DNA of 62,000 nucleotides from Mesostigma viride (lineage: Eukaryota; Streptophyta; Mesostigmatophyceae; Mesostigmatales; Mesostigmataceae), in the NCBI GenBank assembly GCA_009746045.1, contig RPFO01000436.1, positions 332,501-394,500 of the forward strand, written 5' to 3'. Below, in pieces: positions 1 through 13,300 of this stretch (position 1 is the stretch's first letter; each line of letters opens with the position of its first letter). Both the position numbers and the translations under genes were made by a program. The notes beneath the pieces were generated by a model. That model had not been told where the DNA came from. It ran no database searches and saw only the letters and a program-made list of their open reading frames with translations.

Positions 1-187
1 GTTGCTATGTGCGTGACCGGCACATCTATGAAACATATATAAACAGGGCGTGTTTGGGTTAGACGGTAGAGCGTGCCAGGTATGCAATTAAGAGAAGGTA
101 ATCATGGTAGGGGTGTGTGGGCCCGTCATCAACCACCATCCTTACCTAGTTACACCATCACCAGCTCCCCATCCTTGCCTAGTTGCC

Positions 188-1257
188 GTACGCATACTAT
201 TTAAATACCCTACATCGCACGCATACTAATTAAATACCCTACATGGTACGCATACTATTTAAATAACCTACATTGTACGCATACTATATAAATACCCTAC
301 ATGGTACGCATACTATTTAAATACCCTACATCGCACGCATACTAATCAAATACCCTACATGGTACGCATACTATTTAAATAACCTACATTGTACGCATAC
401 TAATTAAATACCCTACATGGTACGCATACTATTTAAATAACCTACATTGTACGCATACTAATTAAATACCCTACATTGTACGCATACTAATTAAATACCC
501 TACATTGTACGCATACTAATTAAGTAACCTACATTGTACGCATACTAATTAAATGCCCTACATGGTATGCATACTAATTAAATACCCTACATTGTACGCA
601 TACTATTTAGATACCCTACATTGTACGCATACTAATTAAATAACCTACATGGTATGCATACTAATTAAATACCCTACATTGTACGCATACTAATTAAATA
701 ACCTACATTGTACGCATACTAATTAAATACCCTACATTGTACGCATACTAATTAAATACACTACATTGTACGCATACTAATTAAATACCCCACATGGTAC
801 GCATACTAATTAAATACCCTACATCGTATGCATACTATTTAAATACCCTACATTGTACGCATACTAAATAAGTAACCTACATTGTACGCATACTAATCAA
901 ATACCCTACATGGTACGCATACTAATTAAATAACCTACATGGTATGCATACTAATTAAATACACTACATTGTACGCATACTAATTAAATAACCTACATTG
1001 TACGCATACTAATTAAATACCCTACATTGTACGCATACTAATTAAATACCCTACATTGTACGCATACTAATTAAATACCCCACATGGTACGCATACTAAT
1101 TAAATACCCTACATCGTATGCATACTATTTAAATACCCTACATTGTACGCATACTAACTAAATACCCTACATTGTACGCATACTAATTAAGTAACCTACA
1201 TTGTACGCATACTAATTAAATACCCTACATTGTACACATACTATTTAAATACCCTAC
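188..1257. repeat. 29-bp AT-rich minisatellite, ~37 copies
   Basis: The unit resembles GTACGCATACTAATTAAATA followed by CCCTACATT. The period is exactly 29 bp, with point variants (ATTT for AATT, CGCA for TGTA) scattered in a higher-order pattern. The array abuts and supplies the stop codon of gene A. The first 187 bases of the window hold nothing I can call. Confidence 0.97.
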
Positions 1258-3153
1258 TGCCCGTTGCCGTGCTGATGTTAGCGGGGCCCGTACCCGGTGG
1301 GGTGGGCCGGTCGGCGAGCGCCAGCACCAGCTCCTCGTCCGTGGCCAGCTGGCGCGTCTCGGTCGCGTACTCGGGCACCGACGGCTCGAACAAGGGCTCC
1401 ACCAGTGAGATGGACACGGAGATGCTGGCAAACGTAACCTACGAGAGTAGATGCATGCTCGACAATGGTATGGCAACAACAAGAGAGAAGACCAGGTCTT
1501 TGGGCATCAGCCGGATAACTGGTATCAGAATATGCACCCGGGGATGCTGGCAAATGTGACCTGGGGGGGGAGGCTTAAACATAGCCTTTAGCATCGCGAC
1601 AAAACGAGAAAAGAGCAGCCAACAAGACCTTCTGCTGCTTCCTGCCTCGTTGCTTTAGCGTTTCAAAGATCGACACGAGGATGCTGGCAAACGTGATCTG
1701 CGGGAACAGGTGGTGCAGCAACAGCAGCACGGTGGTGGTTTGGCCATCGGCCTGGTTGCTTTAGAACGGTGGGGATGAACACATTCCCTGGATGCTTGCA
1801 GACGTCACCTGCAAGGCTAGAAGCATGTCTAGAACCAGAGCGATGACAAGGAAAGGATCAAACAGATCATTAAGATCAACCAGGCAGGAAGCCTGGTTGC
1901 TGTGGGATGTGGTAGATAGTCACACAGGTGACCGCGGCCTGCAATGGGAGATATGTTATGCTTTCGAGCTTTAATGATGGAATGGAGATGCTGGCAAACG
2001 TAACCTGCAAGGGGAGATATACTATAGCAACAGCAGCGTGGTGTGATGCTATAGTACGATGTGAGGCTACCCCTCGCTGACGGGGTCAGCTTCCACATTA
2101 ATTATGAATTCCATGGTTCTTGTTTCCATAGGTATACATTCGATGGTTCTAGCCGTCTTAGTTATAGAGTCCATGGTTCTAGTTGCCACAGTTGTAGATT
2201 CCATCGTTCTACTTTTCGTACTTATAGATTCCGTCGTTCTAATTGAACTTTCCCTTACAGATTCCCTTGAACTTTCCAGCTTCCATGCTCCTGGATGGTT
2301 ACCGCTGTCACGCAGATGGAACGTAGTTAGGCTAAGCCACCTCCTTTGACTGGCGTACCTGCAGGGTGTCCTCGCCGATCTTCCTGCTGCGACCGACGTC
2401 CAGCCCAAACGCGGCACCTGCTGCCGCCCGCAACTGGTCCAGCATGATCCCGTGCGTCAGCTTCAGCTGCCGCTTCTCCCCCGTGCTCCTGCGCATGACC
2501 TCTGCCGAGAACGGGCGGCTGCCCCGCTCGTGCCCGGGCCACTTGTTGCTGCCGCCGCCCGTCAACCGGTGGCGCAAGGACAGCGACTTGTTGAGCGACG
2601 GCTGAGGGTCCTCTCGGGCGTTGACGACCTCGCGCGTGAATGTGTCGACTTTGAGACCACCGAGAGCACGCAGGCTGCGGCTGATGGCGCTGTGAGGCGC
2701 GGCGCGAATCGCGTCGAGAACGGCGTAGTCGATTTGGATGGGCGGAACGGGCTTGGCGAGGGACGAGCTGCCTTGTAAGGCGGTGTCCGATTCCCCCGCG
2801 GTGGCATCCACCGGAGAGGATTCCTCCCCGCTTGCCTGCTCTCCACTTGCCGTGAATTCGTGAGCTTGCGGGTCTTTCAGGGCTTCTTCCCCTTCTGCTT
2901 GGTGGTCGGTCTCGTTGCCCTCGTCCTCGTCATCCTCGTCGACGGAGTCCGAGTCGTCTCCTTCTCCTACGCTGTCCTCCTCATCGTCGGCTTCTTCTTC
3001 CTCTTCCGCATCTTCTCCCGTTCCTTGTCCTACGTCACCATCGTGACCCCCCGCTTCACCGTCGTCCTGGTCTTGCTGGGCAAGATCATGGAGAGTGCTC
3101 AAGTCAATGCCGTTGTCTTGCTCACCATAATCGTTTATTTCATCTTCCTGCAT
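1241..3153 (-). CDS. Unrecognised protein with acidic N-terminus (gene A, 2 exons)
   Basis: I do not recognise the family. Exon 1 is 3153-2359 (265 codons) and exon 2 is 1438-1241 (65 codons plus stop), giving 330 residues. The donor is CTGCAG|GTACGC and the acceptor CTCTCGTAG|GTTACG, both phase 0. Residues ~1-100 are almost all Asp, Glu, Gly and Ser, likely a disordered acidic region. Residues ~130-265 are ordinary mixed composition with basic stretches (for example LRHRL and GEKRQLKL). Exon 2 reads VTFASISVSISLVEPLFEPS and then a short acidic helix-like part. The last five codons and the stop come from the first units of the flanking 29-bp minisatellite, so the true C-terminus may differ. 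Intron 1 (1439-2358) carries four decayed copies of the exon 2 acceptor. The gene is head-to-head with gene B, 1.2 kb apart, so they may share a promoter. Exon 1 is well supported by composition; the exon 2 link is supported by frame only. Confidence 0.6.
2104..2242. repeat. ~30-bp degenerate repeat in gene A intron
   Basis: Five diverged units built on GATTCCATGGTTCTAGTT, period about 30 bp. They lie in intron 1 of gene A. Confidence 0.75.
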
Positions 3154-4360
3154 TACCTGCTCCTTCTACACGTCCTTTATTAGTTTTTTTGTTATTGCTC
3201 CCAGGACGTCAACATGCTTCAGATTGTTCTTATCGGCTTCCTATTTCGGCTATAAGAAATTGCGGGCAATGACCAAGGCATCCTTGCTCGCAGTGCTCGT
3301 TGAAGCCGTGTATTCCGTCATTGCATTACCAACCCAGACCAACCTGTTACAATTTGTAAATGTGAAGAAATCGCAAAAAAAAATCAACGTGGCCTATAGC
3401 TCACGAAATCAATTGGCCGTAAAATTTTTATGTAGCCTGGGCCTGTGACAAACTAGTGCGCAATTAATTGTGCCCTCGTTTTGAAGCTACTGTCAAATGC
3501 AAGTAATTTACGTGTTGCCAAATATGGATTATCTACTAGCTCTGCCATGTCTTAAAAAAATACGTTTAGTATTTTCTCTTACCTATACCTTGCACAACAA
3601 CAGGCTAACTATACGGTACCCCCTATGTAGAATCTCGCTGAAGGTGTGGCGCAGCGCTCACTGGCTTTTGGCAGGGCTGGGGACGCACAACGGGCTTCGT
3701 GAGCCCTTGGATTATGGGGACAGAGCGCGGCCTATGAGCTCGAACACGTAGGGTAACAAGGTATTCCCGCTGTCAGCATAACCCGTATAACGAAATTCTA
3801 AATTTATTTTTCGGGGCTGAAAGACGCTCCACCAGTGAACCTCATAAATAAAACTCTAAACGACTAAACCTGAGAGCAGGCCTATGGTAGCACTTTATAG
3901 GCCGTAGATCAGTAGCAGCCTAGCAGGTCCCGTCCTTGAGGTAGTACTGTAATAACAAAGTTCGGGTCCTCAACAGCTCAACTATGTACCAGAGTCCAGA
4001 TCAGTGGATTGTGGAAAGCTGCTCAAGCCTGGCGAAGTCGTACAACTGTGCCAGGCCCAGCACTACAGTCTAGGCTGTCTAGCACTACTGTACTGTACAG
4101 CAGAAACATCTCCGGATGGCAGCATAATTATTTTGCGCTCACGTGCGTGCTTGACTGAAGAGTGAAGCATCGACGTTCGTTTCCCCCAAAACCACGTGAC
4201 CACAGTGATTACTGTAATTATTGGTGGTCCAATGTCACGCGCTAATTCTTATGATGCCTAGAATAGGCACAACTTTTACAAATCCTTTGCAAATTATTGC
4301 TTGTGAAGGCTATTTCTTTCAGGACCGCGGAAAAGTAATGCGCGTGCTTGGCCACAGGGA
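3154..4360. promoter_or_regulatory. Divergent intergenic region between genes A and B
   Basis: The start codons of A (minus) and B (plus) are 1.2 kb apart, so both promoters must lie here. I see no coding exon. The only motif I can point to is a palindromic CACGTG at 4193-4198, 160 bp before the gene B start; its use is not shown. Confidence 0.4.
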
Positions 4361-7300
4361 ATGGTAACCGAGCGTGTGGTACGTGGCACACTTGCCACGA
4401 ATAACAGTGACGGAGAGCCAGACATAGGATCATGCCGCTGCAGGTTGAGCGCGACGCTGCTTTCTGAGCTCGGCATTGCGGTTGGTGATCCCCTTCTCGT
4501 CGACGTTAACGCGTTCGGAGGCAGCACGTCGGGAGGAAAGGGGGGCACATGGGATCGCACGTTCCTATGCGTGGCCGCCGTCTGGCCGATTCAAGGTGGC
4601 GGAAGCTCAAGCTCCAGCACCTTCACAACCCCTGTCGCAGGGGCTTCCTCTCAGCTCGATTTCCCAGATGGCTGGTGCAGGCTCGACCCGTGCGTGGAAC
4701 TGCCTCGACCCGAGGGCGGGCTATCCGTGGAGGGTGACCCTAAGACATCCCTTGGAGTCGATCCTTTCCAGGCCCGTATCCGCCCCCTCACGTCCAAGGT
4801 CGTGGCTGCATCCACGGTCTACGTGGCCGTCCCGCAGACACAGGGAATGCTCCCCGTGGCTCTTGCCTCCGGGCTCCGCCACAAGCTGGTCACTAAAGGC
4901 TGCCGAGTTCATCTCGGGGGTCAGGCATCGTGCGTGGTCGTCGGCAGCGTCCCGAACGCCAGTACAAGGGGGGTAGAGAACCCGAGTGTACTCCGCATCC
5001 TTCCCAGCACCGTCCTGGATTTGTCGCGCTCAGCGCATGGCACGGCTGCTGCAAACGGCACTTGTGACAGCACTAGCATTAGCCCAGAATTTCCTGCTGG
5101 ATCGCCAGCTGTAGCCGCTGACCTGGCCACTGGCTCCTCTAAACACGGCTCGGCTGCCAGTAGTATACTCTCCAGCCACGTTGGCGCCACTGGCACGGGA
5201 ATGACGGCCTTGCAGGGACGCCCTGAGGGCCGACGGGTGGCTGGGATGCGGGCAGGGCTGGCAGCGTTACGGGAGGCCGTCCAGTGGCCTATACAGTACG
5301 CAGAAGTCGCAGCCGTGCTGGGTGTGCAGGTAAGGAGGAGATGTAGCTACAGGACTGGGTGTGCAGGTAAGGTTGAGAGCTTTGCCGATGCTTACACTTA
5401 ACCCTTCTCCTTGAGCCCTAATCCCGAAGCCCAGTAGCCCATGACCCAATACCAAGACCCAAGAACCAAGAACCAAGAACCAAGAACCAAGAACCAAGAA
5501 CCAAGAACCAAGACGAATTATCCAATACCCAACATCTAATACCCAACACCCAAACCCAAGACCCAAGACCCAAGACCCAAGACCCAATACTCAATACCCA
5601 ACACCTAATACCCAATACCCAATACCCAATACCCAATACCCAATACCCAATACCCAATACCCAATACCCAATACCCAATACCCTATACCCAATACCCAAT
5701 ACCCAATACCCAATACCCAGTACATACTACCCAATACCCAATACCCAATACCCAATACTCAATACCCAATACCCAATACCCAATACCCAATATCCAATAC
5801 CCAATACCCAATACCCAATACCCAATACCCAATACCCAATACCCAATACCCAGTACATACTACCCAATATCCAATACCCAATACCCAATACCCAATACCC
5901 AGTACATACTACCCAATATCCAATACCCAATACCCAGTACATACTACCCATAATCTTGGACCCAAAACCTAAGACCTGAATTCTAGACACAAAGCTTTGA
6001 TGGCAAAACCTTCATTTCATGGCAGGTAGCACTCACATGAACTCTACTACTCTCGGTCCATTTTCACTTTCCTTACTCTTGAATTGCTTTGCCAATGTAG
6101 AACGTTATTGATCATTCATTATGATAGTAGTTCTATGTATAGACTGCTATTGATCATTCATTATGATAGAAGTTCTATGTGTAGAATGCTATTGATCATT
6201 CATTATGATAGTAATTCTATGTAAAGACTGCGTGGAGTGTGCCTCCTTGCGGGCTTGATTTGTGATGACAACAGGCGTGCTATGTGGCTGGCCCGTTATC
6301 TCTGGATTGCTGTAAGGCTGACGAGTTACTCCCTTCACCAGCCATTATGCCTTTTGCCAGACTGTTGGTGCCAGACTCTTTCTGATATCAAGCCTCGATG
6401 TCACCCATTATAATAAGGCCCTATCGCTGCCCTGTTGCCATTTATGTCACCAATTTTAATATAACCTATCATTTTAATGAAGCCATATTGCTGCCCAGCA
6501 GCCCCTGCCCCTGCCGCACATCAAAACAGCTCCCTGCCCAGTCTCCTTCCTTCTTTTCTGTGCACTCCGCTCATCAAGCTGGCGCCTGCCATCTACACCA
6601 TGTACTGTCTTAGGCACCCACCCCTGACCGCCTTCACCGCATGCTGCCACACACCACCCTCGCCATGTACTGCCATCTCAGTGTCCACCCCTGACCGTCC
6701 TCACCGCCTGCTACCCCCGAGCACAGGCGCCATGTGCTGATATCTTGCAATCGGTCCACCGCTTGGGCCATCGAACTTGACTCCGTGACCTGTTCCTAAC
6801 CTATGGCCCGATGTGCATGTTTCTCCTGCCCTTCGCGCATGTAACTTGTATGGACACCCTGCAGTGGCCTGGAGGCATCTTGCTGCATGGGCCATCAGGC
6901 GTGGGCAAGGTGCGAGTTTCGAGGTTGTGCTGTTTCAAGGGGGGTTGGTGGACTAGGGTTTGTTTATTCCTATGCACTGAACAGCCTGCTGCATGGACAT
7001 CAGGCGTGGGCAAGGTGCAAGTTTCAAAGGGGGGGAAGTTGTCAACTGGATTTTGTTTACTCCTCTGCAATGAACAGCATTGTGCATGGACCAGTGGGGG
7101 GGGGGCATGGGCCATGTTCTGATGGAGGCCTTATTTGGATGAATGGGACAAGCATTATTCGGTTAGTCATGTCTATATAGAGCTCCCTTCATAGAGCTCT
7201 GAGGATGGTACGATATAGCCATGCTCCATATGCTTGAAATGGACATGATTAGTAAGAGTAGAGTATCTATTCTTTAGGATACTGTTTATGATATTGTTTT

Positions 7301-10300
7301 GGAACTGTTTTGATATTGTTTATAATAATTTCGAGAATGCTGGTTGGGAAACCTTTCCTCTGGAAGTTTGTATACTAGTTTGTTAGTATATGCATTTAGA
7401 CTTAGAATCGCTAGTTTCTCCCTTTCTAGCTTCCAGCCATATAGAAGCGCCCATATATGGTTCATATAGAAGTGCTGCTCACTTGGCATGGCCCATTCGG
7501 CTCTTTGCCTGCTCAATTCCCTTATCATGAATTTTGCATGGTGTGGCATTCGCAAGGCGCTATGGGTTTTGTTTATTCATTCCTTTTCATAATTACTTTA
7601 TTCCTGTTTATCTACTCGTTCTTGTCTTGTTTCCTTGTCATGTGCGTGTTACGGCGTGACGGCTGCCAGACGCTACTGGTGCACGCAGTGGCGGAGGAGT
7701 GCGGCGCGCAGCTGTTCACTGTCAAGTATGTAGCATGAGCGCACGCACTTCTAGCTGTAGAAAGGGCACCATTATTTGTAATACAATATAGTTGCTATAT
7801 CGTGTGGCGGCAATATACTTACTATCTATTACTTTGTACAATATACTTACTATCTATTAATTTGTACAAAATACTTACTATCTATTGATTTGTACGACAA
7901 TATGCTTACTATTTATTAATGTGTACAATATACTTTCTATCTATTCATCTGTGCAATATACTTACAATATATTAGTTTGTACGACAACATCCTTACTATC
8001 TATTCATTTGTACAATATGCTTACTATCTATTAATTTGTACGACAACATACTTACTGTGTATATCGCGTGGCGGAGGAGTGCGGTGCATGGATTCGGCTG
8101 TCAGGTACACATATACGTACACTTAATGTGCTCACGCTATTCTCATGCTCAAGTACATCTAAAGGGAGAGCAGGCTATAAAATAAACCTAAAGGGAGATC
8201 AGACTATCAAATACATCTAAAAGGAGAGCAGACTACCAAATACATCTAAAAGGAGAGCAGACTATCAAACACATCTAAAGGGAGAGCAGGCTATCAAATA
8301 CATCTAAAGGGAGAGCAGACTATCAAATACATCTAAAGGGAGAGCAGGCTATCAAATACATCTAAAGGGAGAGCAGACTATCAAATACATCTAAAGGGAG
8401 AGCAGGCTATCAAATACATCTAAAGGCAGAGCAGACTATCAAATACATCTAAAGGGACAGCAGACTATCAAATACATCTAAAGGGAGAGCAGGCTATCAA
8501 ATACATCTAAAGGGAGAGCAGACTATCAAATACATCTAAAGGGAGAGCAGACTTTTTAAAAAATGATAAAAGCAGAAGACCGGCCACTATGTTGAAGCCA
8601 GATTCCTTCAGCCATGCATCTTCGACAGTGCTAGAGTGATGAGGCAAAAAGCATCGCTGAGGGATTTACATTTCTCGTCGTTAAGATGAAACGAGGCATT
8701 TCGGGTCGTGGCATTGTCAGACGATGCATAGACATTGACACCCGTGGGCAAGCAGAGTTGCCCATGCAAACAGAGTTGTGTGTGTTGCTCGTGCGCCTTT
8801 GCTGTTCTTGTAAGGCTATAATTATACACAGCACCGCCTCGTGCCATATCTGCACGGTCACGATAGCAATCATGGCACATCATGACAGGCATATCAATAA
8901 ACATGTGCTCTTTCGCTGTCCTGTTGCTGTCCTGTTCAACTCCCCTCCTTCAACCATCAAGTCGTAATAATAAAAGCTGTGTATGCCTATCACGTTACAG
9001 CTCGACCACCTTGTATCAATTTCCCACCCTTTAGCCCCGTGTTTGTGTCCAACCCCCATCACCCTCCAGCCCCATGTTTGTATCCAACCCCCATCACCCT
9101 CCAGCCCCGTGTTTGTGTCCAACCCCACCCACCCTCCAGCCCCGTGTTTGTATCCAACCCCCATCACCCTCCAGCCCCGTGTTTGTGTCCAACCCCCATC
9201 ACCCTCCAGCCCCATGTTTGTGTCCAACCCCCCCCACCCTCCAGCCCCATGTTTGTGTCCAACCCCCATCACCCTCCAGCCCCGTGTTTCTGTTCGGCTA
9301 TTTTTTACCCCTTTCATATCCCCTAGTCCCATCCTCTAATGGGAATAACAGTTGTACGTCTCTCTCACGCTCTGTTTCTGATCCTACTGCCGTAATCCCC
9401 TCCCCTCCTCCAGCCCCGGTGACGTCTTTGGAGCGTTCACAGGGGAAAGCGAGCAGAGGCTGCGGGAAGCGTTCCAAAAGGCGCAGGACGCCACCGCCAA
9501 GGGCCCCGTGGTGCTATTTTTGGACGAGGTGGATGCGTACGCGACGCGGCGGGATGGCAGGTAGGTATACAAACAGCTACACCTCCCTTGGGCAAGTCTT
9601 TAGGCAAACTGTCTAATGTTGGGAGAGTGGTTGATCCACCTGCAGATGACAACCGTTGGAGGGTAGTTTGGCGATGGCGATCAAGGGGTAATGCCAACCA
9701 TTGAATAAGTAGATACCCTATTTATCCCCTCCCCCCCTATCTATCCCCCTGCTTATCTATCCCCTCAATTATCTATCCTAAAGTGGCTGACTGCTGACTG
9801 CTGCGACAGGCGCATGCATGGCATGCTCACGTAACGAGACGAGACTGTCGTGATGACCTGTTGTTTAGTTCCCGGTGTTCAACATACAAAAATGAATTTC
9901 ATTAAACGCCGATGTCGTCCGCGACTTATGATTACGAGCCGCGAAAGAAAAATATTGTTTACGATGAAAATGCTGCAATTCGGTCTCGTGTAGCCGCTCT
10001 GTCGTGTTTGATCTTGCCCGTCATCATATTGCTGGCTGCTCATGACACGGATCACAATCACGTCGTCGAGCAGCTGGATCACGACCATCAGGCCCCGGAA
10101 TCTGACATCAGTTCTGAATGGGCGGAGCTCTTTAGGCGTGGAGTTATACCCCTACGTCGCCATGCAGGTGAGACCTGCCCGGTGCCCGACAGAGACATGG
10201 TCGCCGGCATCCCCGTCGCGGTGTTGCCGGTTGCCCCAGCGCATCGGGACAACACATCGGGCGGTGGTGCCAAGTAAGGCTCGCCTTTCACCTGCCCCTC

Positions 10301-13300
10301 TTGGCCACCGCAAGTAGAGCTGCCATCTGGCGCTCTGCCAGCGCCCACACTGACACTGGGACGTCATCCTGCCGCATTGATGCCAGGTAGAAGCGCAGCC
10401 AGACTGCCACCCGAACCTCGTTGAAGCGGCATGGGAGGCGCGCCTCCACCCGCCCCGTCACGATGGGGGCATCCGATCGCGTCGCGGCATCTCGATGGCG
10501 TAGCTGACCTGGAGCGTCTCGCGTCCAGCCGGCGACAGGAGTGAAATCGGGGACGGCATCGACAGCTAGACGGAGTCCTGCTTGGCCGAATAGGACAGGC
10601 TTGTGAACGCGCTCCGCACGACGTTGATCTCCAAGGTGGCCTTATCCAGGCCAAGAAACAGACTGCCGGAAGTGTTGGGCGTCTGCCTCGCAGGAGCTTC
10701 CGGAGGGCGTCACCTCCCCACTTCCGAAGAGGAATCGGACCGTTCACGCACCCCTGTTCTGCTGTGGATGGATCCCAAGACACGGGGCCCTGGCCCCCGT
10801 TCGCCATGGTGGGTGTGCCACTAGTGGGCGCCGGTGTGATGCTGGCGGCACCAGTGTCCGCGGTCACATTTTGGTGTGACCGCGGACACCGGTCCGCAAC
10901 AAGGTCGCGAAATGTGCCCGCTGAGGTCCCTTGCGGATTTGTTGCCGGGGGTCATTCTGCAGAGCCCCTTGGAAAGGAGAGCGTCTCAAGATGAGGTGTC
11001 CGTCAGGAGGTGTCCGTCAGGAGGGCTGATCTCCCTGCCGCTCATCGCAAAGGCCATTGTTGGATGTTGAAGGCGTGTTGTTCTTGAGAATTTTTCTTGT
11101 CCAAGTCAGGACGGATGAGACTGCTCAAATGAATGAGAAACGGAGACTTGTGCTGTGAGGATAGAATGTGAGCAGTTCAAGGTTCGGAATGGGAACGAGA
11201 GCGATGGAAAAGCGCGGTCACACAATCCTTCACCAGGCCACACCTAAATGCACTCAGCGCGCTAGCGCTTGGAAGCTGATGGACGTGGACAGCTGTGCAT
11301 GACAATGTCGTACAGCCACGTCGCCCAAACTACCGCGTGTCCTATCGGTAACGCGCTGCAGGTACCGATAGGTCACTATGCTGTAGGGCACACTATGGGA
11401 CTGTACTGACAGTCCACATGACAACTCGGTACCGTACGCGCATTGAGGTGTCCCGCTCAGCCGCGGTGGGCAATACACGACGCGCAGGCCGCAACCGTGT
11501 GTCAGCCTAGAGATACCGCTGAACATCTCGGCTAACTCAATCCTTTGTTGTTGTTGTTGTTGTTGGTTGCTGCTTTTCATGAGCTGTTTTTTCATGGCTT
11601 TTGAACTTACTCGCGGTTAGTACCATACCATTAAATATTTTTCACTACATTCGTCTCAGTGTGCGTATCCCATACATGCATGTTAGCTCTACTCCCATGT
11701 AGTCTTACCGCACCTTTGTTTGCTGCTTTGTATAGTATCGCACTGCACGCAATTTTTGCGCTGACACGCACATTCATTCTATAAATACTCCAAATTTGAA
11801 CCCCCTTGTTTTATTCTACCAACACCGTGGTCGTACCCCCTGTCCAGGCGCCAGCACGAATCGCGCGTGGTCGCCCAGCTGCTGACGTTGATGGATGGCG
11901 TTAGCAGCAAGGAGAGGGCAGCCGCCCAGAGGCCTGCGACATCTCCAGGGACTGCCGCCGCAGCTGGGGTGGTGCAGGGCAGTCTTGCCCAGGCACGATC
12001 GACGAGATCCGCGGGGCGGATGCTGGTCGTTGCCGCAACCAGTAGGTGAGGGGCTGATGGACGAGGAAAATCCCTCCCTGTTAATGTGATGTGATTCCTC
12101 CCTTTAATTAACCCCCCTGTTGTGTGATGTGATTCCTCCCTTTAATTAACCTCCCTGTTATCTGATGTGATTCCTCCCTTTAATTAACCCCCCTGTTGTG
12201 TGATGTGATTCCTCCCTTTCATTAACCTCCCTGTTATCTGATGTGATTCCTCCCTTTAATTAACCCCCCTGTTGTGTGATGTGATTCCTCCCTTTCATTA
12301 ACCTCCCATCTTATCTGATGTGATTCCTCCCTTTAATTAACCTCCCTGTTATCTGATGTGATTCCTCCCTTTAATTAACCCCCCTGTTGTGTGATGTGAT
12401 TCCTCCCTTTCATTAACCTCCCATGTTATGTGATGTGATTCCTCCCTTTAATCAACCTCCCATGTTATCTGATGTGATTCCTCCCTTTAATTAACCTCCC
12501 ATGTTATCTGATGTGATTCCTCCCTTTAATTAACCTCCCTGTTATCTGATGTGATTCCTCCCTTTAATTAACCCCCCATGTTATGTGATGTGATTCCTCC
12601 CTTTAATTAACCTCCCATGTTATCTGATGTGATTCCTCCCTTTAATCAACCTCCCATGTTATCTGATGTGATTCCTCCCTTTAATTAACCTCCCATGTTA
12701 TCTGATGTGATTCCTCCCTTTAATTAACATCTCATGTTATCTGATGTGATTCCTCCCTTTAATTAACCTCCCATGTTATCTGATGTGATTCCTCCCTTTA
12801 ATTAACCTCCCATGTTATCTGTTGTGATTCCTCCCTTTAATCAACCTCCCATGTTATGTGATGTGATTCCTCCCTGCGTGCGGACCTTGTTCTTTATTAA
12901 CGTTCTTAACCTCCCGTGTTTGTGCTCCTACAGACGTCAGGTACGGTTGACACAAGTCACACAACCAGCAGGTGATAGAATTTTGTTAATGCTGCGTCCC
13001 GCCCAGGGACCCACCCATCCTTCTCACTAGCTGGCGATGAAATAAGTGCTTTTCCTCTGCTAAAAAACACTGCTCTTTCACCTCGTCTAGACAAGCTACG
13101 GAGCCTCTTCCAACAGAGCTAGTTGTGCTGCTTTGCCTTCTGTACCAAGAGTCAGAAGTGCTTAGAGACGTCTCTTGATGGATCATGCCCCACTGGCTGG
13201 GCTCCCTGCAGCTTTTCTTTCTCGTTCTTGTCTCATTTCTGCCTTTTCCCTTTCTTTCGTTGTCATCAATTTTCCCTGACGTGCCCGTTTCCCATCCAGA

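Noticed and set aside
9912-10277. 121-codon plus ORF in gene B intron 4
   Set aside because: No motif, and the protein-like signal in this stretch is on the other strand and broken.
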